Shown piece by piece: positions 35,582 to 44,919 of a stretch of 64,000 nucleotides of DNA. Origin of the DNA: CAZLBC01 sp964557575 (lineage in GTDB: Bacteria > Planctomycetota > Phycisphaerae > SM23-33); the NCBI GenBank assembly GCA_964557575.1, contig CAZLBC010000003.1, positions 1 to 64,000 of the forward strand, in the 5' to 3' direction. Numbering within the stretch: position 1 is the stretch's first letter; each line of letters begins with the position of its first letter. The translations under genes were made by a program, and so were the position numbers. The notes beneath the pieces are model-generated. The model did not search any database. It had not been told where the DNA came from and saw only the letters and a list, made by a program, of their open reading frames with translations.

Positions 35582-37276
35582 TCACGCTCCCGGCGGACCG
35601 CCGTCCGGCTGATCCGCTTCGCCTTCTTCCGCGCGGCGCCGCTTGAATTGTTCGAGCGACGCCGCGGAGACGACCGCGGTGCGGGCCCACAAATCGCCGA
35701 ATCGCTGCCGGGCCTGGGTAACGAGGGGAAACAGGATGACGATGATCATCAGCCACGCTACCGGCAGCGCGCTCAATTCGGTCAGTTTGAAAAGGTTGCG
35801 AATCGCGATCTCACGAACGTTGGGGTCCGCCGCCTCGTCGGCGACCACCTGGAGTTTCATGAGTTTCTTGCCCACGGTTGCGCCCGTGAAGTATTCCATG
35901 AGCCCGGAATACATGACGAAAAGGCACATGAACAGGAGCCACAGGAAAACCAGTACGCCGGGCAGGGGCGCAGGGGGGACGGGCGTCTCCCCGGCGGATT
36001 GCAGGGACTGCTGCATCCATTCCCAGTAGCGGTATGTCCACCGGGTCAGGCCGTCGATCTGTTTGGCGTCGAGGAACAGCAGTGAGATCAGTGACGTGAT
36101 AATGCTGATCGAAATGTAGTCGATCAGGAAGGCCAGGAGCCTCTTGGGGAGGTTTGCCGGCCGGACCTCCCGGGGCAGGATGAACGGTTTCTGGCGCGAT
36201 CGCGCCGGGGTGAATATGAGGATCGCGCCGACGAGAATAAACGTTCCGATGAAAAAGTAATAGATGACACCCGCGCCGTCCTTTTTGCGGGGAATGCGGC
36301 GCAGAATGCCCGTGATGTTATTCCGGTTGCGCAGTTGGCCCGACAGGTCGCCGGTTGCCGAGTACAGTTGGCCGTCCTCTTCTCTCCACAGGAACACGAT
36401 GTCCCGGCCCAGCGGAGTGACGGTCGGCTGGTTGTCCTGCCGCCACGTGAAAACGGCGTCATCGAGCCGGACGAGGTTGATCGTGCCGGTCCTGCCACCG
36501 GCGGGATCGTACCACGCCGTTTTGAACCGGATCGTCGTTTCGTCGGTGCGCCCCGACACCGGTTCGCTGCCCGCCAGGACGATAGTGCCGTTCAGCGAGA
36601 ACAGGGCGCGGGGATATCCCGCACGCAGGGAGACCGGGGATTCGATCGTGCCGCTGTCCGGGTATATCCGTGTCAGGTAGGCGGGCGCCGTCCTCTCGCC
36701 GCTTGCGACCTTCAGGATGAAGATCTCGCCCTCGGCGGCGACGGACAGCAGGGAGTCGGCGGGACCGACGGCGGCCTCGGTGAGCAGTTCCCACGTGTTT
36801 CCGTACAGGCGGTAGATCCGGGTGTCGGCGGTGTCCGCGGCCGCCGGGCGGCTGCGGGAATCGGTTGATTCCCGTCGCGTGACGACAGCCGCAACCGTCC
36901 GGTGAACCGCATCGGCGGTTTCCAGCTCGCAGAGACTGACGATGTCTCCTTTTTCCACCGGCAGTTTCCCGGTCCGACGGACCGCGCCGTCGTCGGAGAC
37001 GAACGAGCAGATCCCGTTTTCGAATACCAGCAGCAGACGATCGTTCACCGCCTGGATCGCGACCGGGGTGCCCAGGATGGTCACCGCCCGTTCCCATTTG
37101 TCACCCAGCTTTTTCAGGTACACGTGATTGTCGGTTTGGGAACCCTCGACGGGGCACAGCAACCACAGCGCCGTGCCGTTTCCGCTCGCGTAAGGAGGCG
37201 CTGCGGCGCCGGGCTCCGGCTGTATGCAGAGGGCGGCAAGGCAGAAGACGAGTGCGGCGGTTTTCGAAATGCCCAT
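35582..37276 (-). CDS. RDD-family membrane protein with large periplasmic N-domain
   Basis: 564 residues. A signal peptide (MGISKTAALVFCLAALCIQP..AAA) is followed by about 310 residues of beta-rich sequence with repeated short strands (VYLKKLGDKWERAVTILGTP, RIYRLYGNTWELLTEAAVG), suggesting a propeller-like sensor. Then comes a membrane helix (GVIYYFFIGTFILVGAILIF, about residues 328-347). The C-terminal RDD domain (LPKRLLAFLIDYISISIITS, then EYFTGATVGKKLMKLQVV) has three more helices. RDD domains are usually transport- or ion-related, but the function of this fusion is unknown. It ends 7 bases upstream of the convergent helicase-side DNA and follows the zinc-ribbon gene. Confidence 0.8.
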   Translation of the reverse strand: MGISKTAALVFCLAALCIQPEPGAAAPPYASGNGTALWLLCPVEGSQTDNHVYLKKLGDKWERAVTILGTPVAIQAVNDRLLLVFENGICSFVSDDGAVRRTGKLPVEKGDIVSLCELETADAVHRTVAAVVTRRESTDSRSRPAAADTADTRIYRLYGNTWELLTEAAVGPADSLLSVAAEGEIFILKVASGERTAPAYLTRIYPDSGTIESPVSLRAGYPRALFSLNGTIVLAGSEPVSGRTDETTIRFKTAWYDPAGGRTGTINLVRLDDAVFTWRQDNQPTVTPLGRDIVFLWREEDGQLYSATGDLSGQLRNRNNITGILRRIPRKKDGAGVIYYFFIGTFILVGAILIFTPARSRQKPFILPREVRPANLPKRLLAFLIDYISISIITSLISLLFLDAKQIDGLTRWTYRYWEWMQQSLQSAGETPVPPAPLPGVLVFLWLLFMCLFVMYSGLMEYFTGATVGKKLMKLQVVADEAADPNVREIAIRNLFKLTELSALPVAWLMIIVILFPLVTQARQRFGDLWARTAVVSAASLEQFKRRRAEEGEADQPDGGPPGA

Positions 37277-37283
37277 CGCGGAT

Positions 37284-37802
37284 TTAATGGTCGAAATCCC
37301 CCTCCATCACCTCGCTCAGCGAATCGCTGACCGACGAGATTTTTTCATCGTCCATGCCGGGATCCACGACTTCGTGTGTCTGCTTTCCCTTTTTGAAGCG
37401 CATGCGCCAGATCGTCCGCCCTTCTTTTTGGAACGAATTCTCGTAGGCGAGGATTTTTTTTCGCAATAAGATCAATGCCAGCACGAAGCGAAAATTAACC
37501 CGCTCGGGTTGTTGTTGACCTTCGAGCCGGAGAAAGAAATTGACCAGGAGATCGTCGTCGACCAGCAGCTTTTTCTTTTCTTTTTTTTTGGGGATCCGCG
37601 TTTGCCATACGCCGAGCAGTTCGTCGTTGCCGCCGCCCGGCTTATCCACCGGTTCGACCCAGCAGTGAGGGTGGTATTCGGTGCGGACCAGTTCGTTGTT
37701 TTCGAATGTCGCGGTCGCGACGATGTGTTCGCCTTCCGCGAGCGGTTTTCCGCAGGCGGAACAGAGGGAACCGGGCGTGCCGAGATGGTATTCTTTTGCC
37801 AT
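37284..37802 (-). CDS. Small protein with zinc-ribbon start, unknown function
   Basis: 172 residues. The N-terminus has a treble-clef-like set CSACGKPL...YHPHCW that could bind zinc. The middle is strongly basic (IPKKKEKKKLLVDDD), then a helical part (FRFVLALILLRKKILAYENSF) and FQKEGRTIWRMRFKKGKQTHEVVDPGM. Zinc-binding followed by a helical body suggests a small nucleic-acid or protein-binding factor. I do not recognise a named family. It lies between the cyclodeaminase-like gene (18 bases upstream) and the RDD gene, in the same direction, probably one transcript. Confidence 0.7.
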   Translation of the reverse strand: MAKEYHLGTPGSLCSACGKPLAEGEHIVATATFENNELVRTEYHPHCWVEPVDKPGGGNDELLGVWQTRIPKKKEKKKLLVDDDLLVNFFLRLEGQQQPERVNFRFVLALILLRKKILAYENSFQKEGRTIWRMRFKKGKQTHEVVDPGMDDEKISSVSDSLSEVMEGDFDH

Positions 37803-37820
37803 GGTCGTGTCCGAATATCG

Positions 37821-38447
37821 TTACAGGTACTCGCCGGCGGCCGATTCGATCTTCTCCGCGAGAACCGCCGCCCGGTTACGGTCGGCACTGCTCGATTGGC
37901 GCAGTTCCGCCGCCGGTTCGGGATCGATCTGCGCGGCGTTTATCCTGACATTCAGGTTGCAGAGAATGACGGTCGCGTGGGCCAGGTGGGCAGCCGCGAC
38001 CAGGTCGCTCAGGAGATAGGGGTTGCACTTGTCGGACAGTTGCAGCAGGTCTTCCAGAAGTGCCAGGGCCAGTTTCGTCACCTCCAGGGGAACATCGACC
38101 GCGGCCGCCAGGGCGAGGTCTATCTTTTCTTTCCTCTCGGGTCCCTCCGCCATGTTGGTGGTTTCCGCATACATGCCGTAGGCGGCGATATCGTCGTGGA
38201 CGAGTTCCGTAAACATACCGCGCATCCGCTCAATCCTGGTCAGCAGATGGTCGTGATACTCAGCCCACTCGGCGTACTTTTTCTTGCCGCGGGTAAAATT
38301 CAGGGCCATTTCTCCCAGGGCCGTCGCCATCGCGCCGGTGACGCCGGCGATACTGCCGCCGCCGGGTGTCGGTGACCGCGCGGCCGTCCGGGCGATAAAA
38401 TCCCTGACGCTCAGTGACAGGACATCATTGTTCGTTGTTTCCACCAT
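37821..38447 (-). CDS. Cyclodeaminase/cyclohydrolase family protein (FtcD C-terminal-like)
   Basis: 208 residues from ATG 38447. It contains SPTPGGGSIAGVTGAMATALGE, the glycine-rich folate-binding signature of formiminotetrahydrofolate cyclodeaminase and methenyl-THF cyclohydrolase-like proteins, in an otherwise all-helical chain with KCNPYLLSDLVAAAHLAHA near residues 140-158. It would act on 5-formimino- or 5,10-methenyl-THF in the cytosol. No transferase domain is fused. The frame upstream to 38546 lacks similarity. Confidence 0.85.
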   Translation of the reverse strand: MVETTNNDVLSLSVRDFIARTAARSPTPGGGSIAGVTGAMATALGEMALNFTRGKKKYAEWAEYHDHLLTRIERMRGMFTELVHDDIAAYGMYAETTNMAEGPERKEKIDLALAAAVDVPLEVTKLALALLEDLLQLSDKCNPYLLSDLVAAAHLAHATVILCNLNVRINAAQIDPEPAAELRQSSSADRNRAAVLAEKIESAAGEYL

Positions 38448-38588
38448 TCGTTCCTTTTTCCAGCAGGTCCGGTATCGGGGGTATCGCCGTGGTCGAGATC
38501 CGCAGGTCCGGGAAGACGGCACGGCGAATCGTATTGCCCTCCGCACCCGTGCAGCGGGAGCCCCCGAATCGCACGGCTCCGGGGTAAT

Positions 38589-39068
38589 TCACAGTTGCCG
38601 GGAATCCATTTGCCTGATGTATTCCATGGTGCGTTCCAGCTTATCCTTCAGGTGCCTGACCTTCAGGAGATTCCGGACACGGGTTATCAGTTCGAGACGA
38701 TTGACCGGTTTCGAGATGAAATCATCCGTGCCGCTTTCAACCCCCTGTTCGATATCTTCAACGGCATTCAGTGCGGTGACCATCAGCACGGGTATATCCC
38801 TGAGGCGCGGGGTGCTCTTCAGCTTCCTGCAGCATTCGAAACCGCTCATGCGCGGCATCATGACGTCAAGAAGAATCAGGTCCGGGGCCGCCAGCTCGAC
38901 CTTTTCCAGCGCTTCGACACCGTCCGCTGCCGTCACGACCTCGCACTCCATCGGTTCAAGGTACGCAACCAGCAATTCCAGGTTCTGCTCGTTGTCGTCT
39001 ACAACGAGTATCCTGCTGGCCGTCTCATTGTCCGGCACCGTGGCATCGTCATCCGGGATCCCGGCCAT
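38589..39068 (-). CDS. Stand-alone response regulator receiver protein
   Basis: 159 residues. ATG 39068 has AGGAGAG seven bases upstream and is preferred over 39083. CheY-like receiver: RILVVDDNEQNLELL with the acidic pair, DLILLDVMMPRMSGFECCRKL with the phosphorylated Asp, a Thr/Ser switch in VLMVTALN, and the Lys of DDFISKPVNRLELITRV. The short C-terminal helical tail (LERTMEYIRQM) may dimerise. No output domain. Its kinase is not adjacent; the nearest kinase-like gene is at 44.9-46.3 kb. Confidence 0.92.
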   Translation of the reverse strand: MAGIPDDDATVPDNETASRILVVDDNEQNLELLVAYLEPMECEVVTAADGVEALEKVELAAPDLILLDVMMPRMSGFECCRKLKSTPRLRDIPVLMVTALNAVEDIEQGVESGTDDFISKPVNRLELITRVRNLLKVRHLKDKLERTMEYIRQMDSRQL

Positions 39069-39249
39069 AGCGACTCTCCTCAATTCCTTGTGTACCGGTT
39101 TTCTGAATCAACGACCCATAGAGTATCCCTGCAGGGGCCGGATGGCAACACCGATTTTATCAGCCGTGTCGGGAAAGATCCTGCCGGCCCGGCACATTTC
39201 AGTTTTTTTGCTTTTGTAACATTCCGCCGATACAGATACTATAGATATC

Positions 39250-40686
39250 ATGAAGAAACACGTCCCGCGGGTACTTTCGACCGGTTTCGCCGTGTTGTTC
39301 ACGGCGGGGGTGGTGCTTGTCTCGCCTGAGCGGTCCGCTGCCCAGGACGAGGGCGGCAGGAGAATCTACGAAGAGGACCTCCGCGTCGAACATGACCAGG
39401 TGAGTCCGCTGGCGAAGGAAACGGGATTCGACGCCGGCGGGTGGTTTAACTTCGCGGTGTTCTCTTTCGACGATATCCCCTCGGATCGTTCCCGGACCCT
39501 CAGCCAGTACGAGCTGAGGGGCTGGGCCCGCGCGAACATCGGCAGGGTGCATTCGGCATACCTCAGGGCACTGCTGCGGCTGGACCACTGGGCCAACGGC
39601 GACAATCTCAGGGACGTCTACGCGAAGGATACGGAAACCGACGAGCAGATCGAGCGGGCGTGGTACCAGTTCGACCTGGGGGCCATGCTCGAGAATGAGG
39701 CGGGGCAGCGGCTTTCCCGGGGGCTGAAGGTGAAGGTCGGGAGGCAGTATGCGAAACTCGGCACCGGGCTGGCCCTCTCGATGCCCCTGGACATGGTGCG
39801 CATCGACGCGCGGCTGAAGGAATTCGAGCTGCAGGGTTTTATCGGTCAAACCATCAGGAAGTCTTCGAATCCGGTGGACCTCTCTCCGCTCGTGTACGAC
39901 CGGCAGGAGCGGTGTTTTTACGGGTTCCAGGTCGCCTGCCGTGCCGGCCAGCACCGCCCGTTCGCCTATTTTTTCAACCAGGATGATCATACCACGCCGA
40001 ATCCCCTCAGCGTATTCCAGCGGTACGATTATTCCAGCCGCTACCTGGGCGTCGGCAGCACCGGCACCCTGCTGGTTCCCGGGCTGACGTACACCCTCGA
40101 GGCCGTGGGCGAGTGGGGCAAGACATTCGGGGGCGGGGCGACCGACAGCCGCGACGAAATCTGCGCGTGGGCGATGGATGCCGCGGTGGAATACCATTTT
40201 GATACCGAGACGGATCCCCGCGTGTCATTTGAATATCTCTTTGCCGGGGGAGATGAAGACCGGTTTTTCTCGTCCAGCACCACGTTCGGCGGTAACCTGA
40301 CCGGTACTCCCGACCACGCCTTCAACGGTTTCGGTTACCGGGATACGGGGCTTGCCTTCGCGCCCCGGATGTCGAACCTGCATATCTGCAACGCCGGTTT
40401 CAGCTTGTTTCCGCTGCAGGAAATCGATTTCTTCAAGAGGATGGAATTCGGCACGAAGGTGTTCTTTTACTTCCGCAACCGCTCCCGGGGCCCGATATCC
40501 GAGCCGACCGCCACTGCCGGGCCCCGGTGGCTGGGCTGGGAGTGGGACGTCTACTGTGACTGGCGCATTACCAGCGACCTGTCATGGACCATACGGTACG
40601 GTTTTTTCCAGCCGGGGGGTGCCATGAACGGTTTTGCCGACCGGAATCGCGAGTTCCTGTATACGGGCGTTTCATTCAGTTTCTGA
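39250..40686 (+). CDS. Outer-membrane beta-barrel protein, alginate-export/porin-like
   Basis: 478 residues. Signal peptide (VLSTGFAVLFTAGVVLV..SAAQ), then alternating hydrophobic-polar strands with aromatic girdles, ending in a phenylalanine (YTGVSFSF) as usual for outer-membrane barrels. Segments such as RAWYQFDLG-like (ERAWYQFDLGAM), KVKVGRQYAKLGTGLALSMP and RFFSSSTTFGGNLTGTPDHA resemble the alginate-export (AlgE-like) family. It would form a pore for an anionic or sugar-like solute. Two lipoprotein genes follow on the same strand, the first within about ten bases. Confidence 0.8.
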   Translation: MKKHVPRVLSTGFAVLFTAGVVLVSPERSAAQDEGGRRIYEEDLRVEHDQVSPLAKETGFDAGGWFNFAVFSFDDIPSDRSRTLSQYELRGWARANIGRVHSAYLRALLRLDHWANGDNLRDVYAKDTETDEQIERAWYQFDLGAMLENEAGQRLSRGLKVKVGRQYAKLGTGLALSMPLDMVRIDARLKEFELQGFIGQTIRKSSNPVDLSPLVYDRQERCFYGFQVACRAGQHRPFAYFFNQDDHTTPNPLSVFQRYDYSSRYLGVGSTGTLLVPGLTYTLEAVGEWGKTFGGGATDSRDEICAWAMDAAVEYHFDTETDPRVSFEYLFAGGDEDRFFSSSTTFGGNLTGTPDHAFNGFGYRDTGLAFAPRMSNLHICNAGFSLFPLQEIDFFKRMEFGTKVFFYFRNRSRGPISEPTATAGPRWLGWEWDVYCDWRITSDLSWTIRYGFFQPGGAMNGFADRNREFLYTGVSFSF

Positions 40687-40692
40687 CGGGTG

Positions 40693-41268
40693 ATGACAAT
40701 GAACCATGCGGTAACAACTCGCCTGCCTGCTGCAGTCCGATCGATGACGGCGCTGGTTCTGCTCGCGGTTTCCGTTCTTTTCGGATGCCGGCAGACGGGA
40801 CAGTTGACGATCGACGGCAGCGGCAGGAAAGGGGCGGAAAATTCCGCGGCATTTCTCGACCGGGTCAGCGATCTGCAGCAGGTCAGCCTCGACGACGCGA
40901 CCCGGGGGATCATGCTGCTGGCATCCCCGGATCAGGCGGGGCTGGGATTTGCCGAACGCGTCGCGGTGCTGGCCGACCGGGGGATCGTGGATTCTTCGTG
41001 GACGTTCGCGGCGGATGAACCCGTGACCCGGGGACAGTTGGCGTACATGATCTACCAGGCGACCGGCATCGAGGGCGGCCTGATGCTTACACTGACGGGG
41101 CCCAGCAGGCGGTATTGTTACCGGGAACTCCAGTACCGGAACGTGATGGCGCCCGCATTCCAGCAGGGATCGGTGGGTGGGATGGAGTACGTCGGAGTGC
41201 TCAGCCGCGCCGACACGTACAAGCGTACCGGCACGGTGCCGGATCGATCGGGAAGTATTGAAAACTGA
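40693..41268 (+). CDS. Lipoprotein with SLH-like segment
   Basis: 191 residues starting 6 bases after the barrel gene's stop (ATG 40693; 40699 is also possible). The signal with lipobox (LLAVSVLFGC) predicts lipidation. A single S-layer-homology-like segment is visible (LGFAERVAVLADRGIVDSSW followed by TFAADEPVTRGQLAYMIYQA). SLH modules anchor proteins to the cell wall or oligomerise, so a link between outer-membrane barrel and peptidoglycan is plausible. The remainder is unknown. Confidence 0.7.
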   Translation: MTMNHAVTTRLPAAVRSMTALVLLAVSVLFGCRQTGQLTIDGSGRKGAENSAAFLDRVSDLQQVSLDDATRGIMLLASPDQAGLGFAERVAVLADRGIVDSSWTFAADEPVTRGQLAYMIYQATGIEGGLMLTLTGPSRRYCYRELQYRNVMAPAFQQGSVGGMEYVGVLSRADTYKRTGTVPDRSGSIEN

Positions 41269-41364
41269 CACACGGCCTCCGTATAATTACAGTACAAGAG
41301 TCCGCATGGATTGTCGCATGCGGCGCGTTTTCATCGGAGGCGTATTACGGGAGGTACGTGAATA

Positions 41365-42525
41365 ATGATGTCTGCGGCCATACACAGATCGATCGTTTTT
41401 GCCACTTATTCGCTGCTGGTGCTTTCCTGTTATTCAACGGGCGACGGTGCCGTCGAACGACCGGAACGAAAAAACGGCGCCGGCCACAATCCCGCCGAAA
41501 TAAGAGCCGAGGTCGTCAGCGTCAGCGGCTGCGCCGAAAAAAAGAACGCCGACGGAAAGAAAGCGAAGTGGCTGCCCCTCGTGGCCGGCGATACGCTCGA
41601 CGCATTGACCGTTATCAGGACCGGCCTGGGGGCCGGGGTCGTTCTCCGGTTCGCCGACCGGGGGACGGTGACGATCCGCAACGCGACCAAGGCCGGCATT
41701 TCGTCCCTGGCGAAGCGGGGCAAAAAGGTCAAGACGCACCTGAAGCTGAAATACGGATCGCTCCGGGCCGACGTCGATTCCTCCCGGGGGCCGAACGACA
41801 TGACGGTCTCCACGCCGGTGGCGACGCTCGGGATCAAGGGCACCTCCGGGGACGTTGGCTTTTCCGGTGATTTCGGCCTCGGCTTGAACGGCAGGCGGGG
41901 CACCTGGGGCGTATGGGCCGATGGTGCCGGGGACACGACGGTCCGCGGACGGCAGCAGACCGACGGGAAGCTCGCGACGGACGCGGAGATCAGGCGTTTG
42001 CGCAGACCGCCGCGACTGGTCGATTTCTTCGGCCTCTCCGTCCTCGACGCAACTGAACTCGCGCTGAACGGCGGCGGGCGGGGCGTCTTTGTGTCCGGCC
42101 GGAATTCGAATAACCTCATCAACCCGTCTCCATCTACCGCCCTTCTGCCGTGGGTCGTCTTCAGAGGAGCCGGCAAAAATTCAATACCGTCGGGTGCCTG
42201 GGGACACGGCATATGGTTCGGCGGCGGAATCTGGGTTTCCGACGGGTTCGGGGGGACATGGACCGGCAAGGGGTATTATAAATGGGGCGAGATAAACGGC
42301 GACGGGATGGAGACGCTGGGCAATGCCCCCACGATACTCACGAACAACACGGTCAACCTGGAATTCAAAAACGGCGGTAACCAGATTATCACCATGCCCG
42401 GAAAATTCATCGGGAGGGCCGAGAGCACCGAGCATTGGCGGGGACCGGGCTGGTGGTCGCCGGACGGAAGAATATACCCGAAACGGCTGACGCCAAAGGC
42501 AAAAAACATATTAAATCCGGAATAA
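41365..42525 (+). CDS. FecR-domain lipoprotein-like protein
   Basis: 386 residues from ATG 41365 (GGGAGG about ten bases upstream). Signal with lipobox-like LVLSCYS. Residues about 48-165 form a FecR-like beta domain (AEVVSVSGCAEKK, GDTLDALTVIRTGLGAGVVL, LKLKYGSLRADVDSS, STPVATLGIKGTSGDV). The C-terminal half is rich in G, N and W (GRGVFVSGRNSNNLINPSPS) and unrecognised. FecR-like domains outside the sigma-regulator family are often surface or periplasmic modules. It follows the barrel and SLH-like lipoprotein in the same direction, suggesting one envelope cassette. Confidence 0.75.
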   Translation: MMSAAIHRSIVFATYSLLVLSCYSTGDGAVERPERKNGAGHNPAEIRAEVVSVSGCAEKKNADGKKAKWLPLVAGDTLDALTVIRTGLGAGVVLRFADRGTVTIRNATKAGISSLAKRGKKVKTHLKLKYGSLRADVDSSRGPNDMTVSTPVATLGIKGTSGDVGFSGDFGLGLNGRRGTWGVWADGAGDTTVRGRQQTDGKLATDAEIRRLRRPPRLVDFFGLSVLDATELALNGGGRGVFVSGRNSNNLINPSPSTALLPWVVFRGAGKNSIPSGAWGHGIWFGGGIWVSDGFGGTWTGKGYYKWGEINGDGMETLGNAPTILTNNTVNLEFKNGGNQIITMPGKFIGRAESTEHWRGPGWWSPDGRIYPKRLTPKAKNILNPE

Positions 42526-42637
42526 TCCTTGTGTGATTTTGTGCGTGCGGCTGCCCTCTTTTTCGGGAACCGTGAGGGGGACCTTGTCACGGCGAGGTCC
42601 TGACGCTATTATTAACATGGGGCTGTAAAGAGGGACA

Positions 42638-43189
42638 GTGTTCGATTGTGGATACGGTGGCGGTTTGTTGCTTCAGCGAAAGGCAGATACTTTGGTCAAT
42701 ATCGAGCAGCAAAACAGGGAAAAGCTCAAGGCGTACAGCGAATGGGCGAGCAGGATTATCGACGCCGTCAACGGGTTGTATCTGCGTCATATCTTCAACC
42801 GGTTCGGTCAGAAATACCACTTCAAGAAAACCAAGGAGACGATTCAGATCCTGGTTCATCGAATGTGCCTGCGGCAGGATCCCACCCCGCTGCCGCTCGG
42901 CGACGAGCAAGAGCTGATTGACTTTTGCGTGGAGTTGCAGAAAAACATGCTTTTCCGCCACGTGGCCGCCGTGATTATCATGTTTGACCTGTATTCCGGC
43001 ATGCTTCGCGGTGAAACGGTAAACGAGCAGCACATGAAGCAGGCCAACAAGCTGGCACACGATTTCAGGGACTTTGCCCCGGTCATGAAAAGAATACACC
43101 CTCACAAGGCGACGCCCGACGATGTTACCGCCGTCGCCGAGTACGTTATCAAAATCATAAACGAGGCCAGTAACCGAATCAGCACATAG
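42638..43189 (+). CDS. Hypothetical helical protein
   Basis: 183 residues from GTG 42638, which has AGAGGGA as RBS. No family recognised. The sequence is mostly amphipathic helix with ETIQILVHRMCLRQDPTPLP, a hydrophobic stretch (LFRHVAAVIIMFDLYSGML) and a C-terminal HKATPDDVTAVAEYVIKIIN. No signal peptide and no clear membrane helix. It stands alone between the FecR-like gene and the oppositely transcribed comM. Codon use is less GC-rich than its neighbours. Confidence 0.65.
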   Translation: MFDCGYGGGLLLQRKADTLVNIEQQNREKLKAYSEWASRIIDAVNGLYLRHIFNRFGQKYHFKKTKETIQILVHRMCLRQDPTPLPLGDEQELIDFCVELQKNMLFRHVAAVIIMFDLYSGMLRGETVNEQHMKQANKLAHDFRDFAPVMKRIHPHKATPDDVTAVAEYVIKIINEASNRIST

Positions 43190-43282
43190 CACTGGTTTCA
43201 TGCCTTCGATGTGGGCTGCAAGCGGCTCTTTTGCCGCCCGGCTTCATCGCGGAAACGCGGCGTATTTCCGTAGTCCTCGTGG

Positions 43283-44827
43283 TCATGTCCGTCTGTCGAG
43301 GCGGCGGTACTGAACCGCTTCGGCGATGTGATGTGCCAGGATATTCTCCTGTTCGTCGAGATCCGCGATGGTACGCGCAACCCTGAGGATCTTGTCGTGT
43401 GCCCGCGCGGACAGCCCCAGTTCCGTCATGGCCTGTTTCAGGAGGGACTCGCCCCCGGTGTCCAGGCCGCAAAACTGCCTGATGTCCCGGTGTGCCATGG
43501 ATGCGTTGGTGGTGAGGTCTTCGCCGTTGTTGCGGCTGAAGCGTTCCCGTTGTTTCGCCCGCGCTGCCGTGACCATTGTCCGCATCTGTTTGCTGTCCTG
43601 CCCGTTTCCCCTCCCGCTGCTCCTGAGTTCTTCCCAGGATACCGGAGGGACCTCGATGTGAATGTCTATGCGGTCGACCAGCGGGCCCGAAACGCGGGAA
43701 CGGTACCGTTCAACCTGTGCGGGACTGCACCGGCAGGGTCGCTTCGGATCGGTGTAATACCCGCACGGGCAGGGATTCATCGCCGCGACGAGCATGATTG
43801 AGGCGGGGAACTTGACCGTGCTGTGAAGGCGGGGGAGTGTTATCACCCCGTCTTCGAGGGGCTGGCGTATACTCTCCAGGGCCGCGCGCTGGAATTCGGG
43901 GAACTCGTCGAGGAAGAGGACCCCGTGGTGGGCGAGACTCACCTCCCCGGGCAGGGGGACGGCACCGCCGCCGACGATGGATGCCCCGCTGGCGGTGTGG
44001 TGTGGCGTTCGCACCGGCCTGGTTGCTATCAGGGACCGGCCGGGTTCCATCAGGCCGCGGGCCGAATAAATACGGGTCGTTTCGAGGGATTCTTCGATGG
44101 TGAGCGGGGGCAGGATCGTTGGTATCCGTTTCGAAAGCATTGATTTGCCCGATCCCGGCGGACCGATCATGAGGATGTTGTGATGGCCGGCGGCGGCGAT
44201 CGTCAGGGCTCGCTTTGCGCTTTCCTGCCCCTTGACGTCTGCGAAATCGACGACATACCGCGACGAATCCGAGAACACCGTGTCGATGTCGACGATGGTG
44301 GGCGCGGTCTCCGTTTCTCCGGAGAGGAACCTGACCGCGTCTGAAAGGTGATCGGCCGGTATGATCCGTTGCCCGTTGACCACGGCGGCCTCGCGGGCGT
44401 TTGCCGTGGGAAGAATAAGCCCCCTGAGTTGTTTTTTCTTGGCCAGCAAGGCGGCGGCAAGCGCGCCGCGCACGGGCCGAACCCGTCCATCGAGCGACAG
44501 TTCGCCGAGGATGAGGTACGTGTCCGCCCGTTCTGAAGAGAACTGACTGTCCGCCAGCAGTGCGGCAATCGCTATGGGCAGGTCGAACGAAGCGGAATCC
44601 TTTCGGACGTCGGCCGGGGCGAGATTGATGATCACGCGGGGGCCCGGCCAGTAGTAGCCGCTGTTTCGCAGGGCGGACTGTATCCGGCTGGTGGCTTCCT
44701 TCGCTGCGGCCTTCGCCAGGCCGACCAGCTTGACCTCCCCGATGCCCCCGGAAGAGACGTCGACCTCCACTTCGCCGCCGATCGCGTCTATACCGTTCAA
44801 GATACTGGTCTTAATCTTGGAAATCAT
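43283..44827 (-). CDS. comM: YifB/ComM family AAA+ ATPase (Mg-chelatase-like)
   Basis: 514 residues from ATG 44827, with AAAGGGGAG upstream; extension to 44947 overlaps the kinase gene. An N-terminal Lon-like S5 domain (VEVDVSSGGIGEVKLVGLAK, ILGELSLDGRVRPVRGAL) precedes the AAA+ core: Walker A MIGPPGSGKSMLSKRIP, Walker B VLFLDEFPEF, RPVRTPHHTASGASIVGGG, and AAMNPCPCGYYTDPKRPCRC with its cysteine cluster. ComM is a hexameric branch-migration helicase that promotes integration of DNA taken up in natural transformation. Confidence 0.94.
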   Translation of the reverse strand: MISKIKTSILNGIDAIGGEVEVDVSSGGIGEVKLVGLAKAAAKEATSRIQSALRNSGYYWPGPRVIINLAPADVRKDSASFDLPIAIAALLADSQFSSERADTYLILGELSLDGRVRPVRGALAAALLAKKKQLRGLILPTANAREAAVVNGQRIIPADHLSDAVRFLSGETETAPTIVDIDTVFSDSSRYVVDFADVKGQESAKRALTIAAAGHHNILMIGPPGSGKSMLSKRIPTILPPLTIEESLETTRIYSARGLMEPGRSLIATRPVRTPHHTASGASIVGGGAVPLPGEVSLAHHGVLFLDEFPEFQRAALESIRQPLEDGVITLPRLHSTVKFPASIMLVAAMNPCPCGYYTDPKRPCRCSPAQVERYRSRVSGPLVDRIDIHIEVPPVSWEELRSSGRGNGQDSKQMRTMVTAARAKQRERFSRNNGEDLTTNASMAHRDIRQFCGLDTGGESLLKQAMTELGLSARAHDKILRVARTIADLDEQENILAHHIAEAVQYRRLDRRT

Positions 44828-44919
44828 TTTTCTCCCCTTTCCGTTCCGGTCCCTGGAAAGGACCGGGAGACTATACGCAAGAATGATACAGATTTCAAGT
44901 GGGTGATGAGACGATTGAT

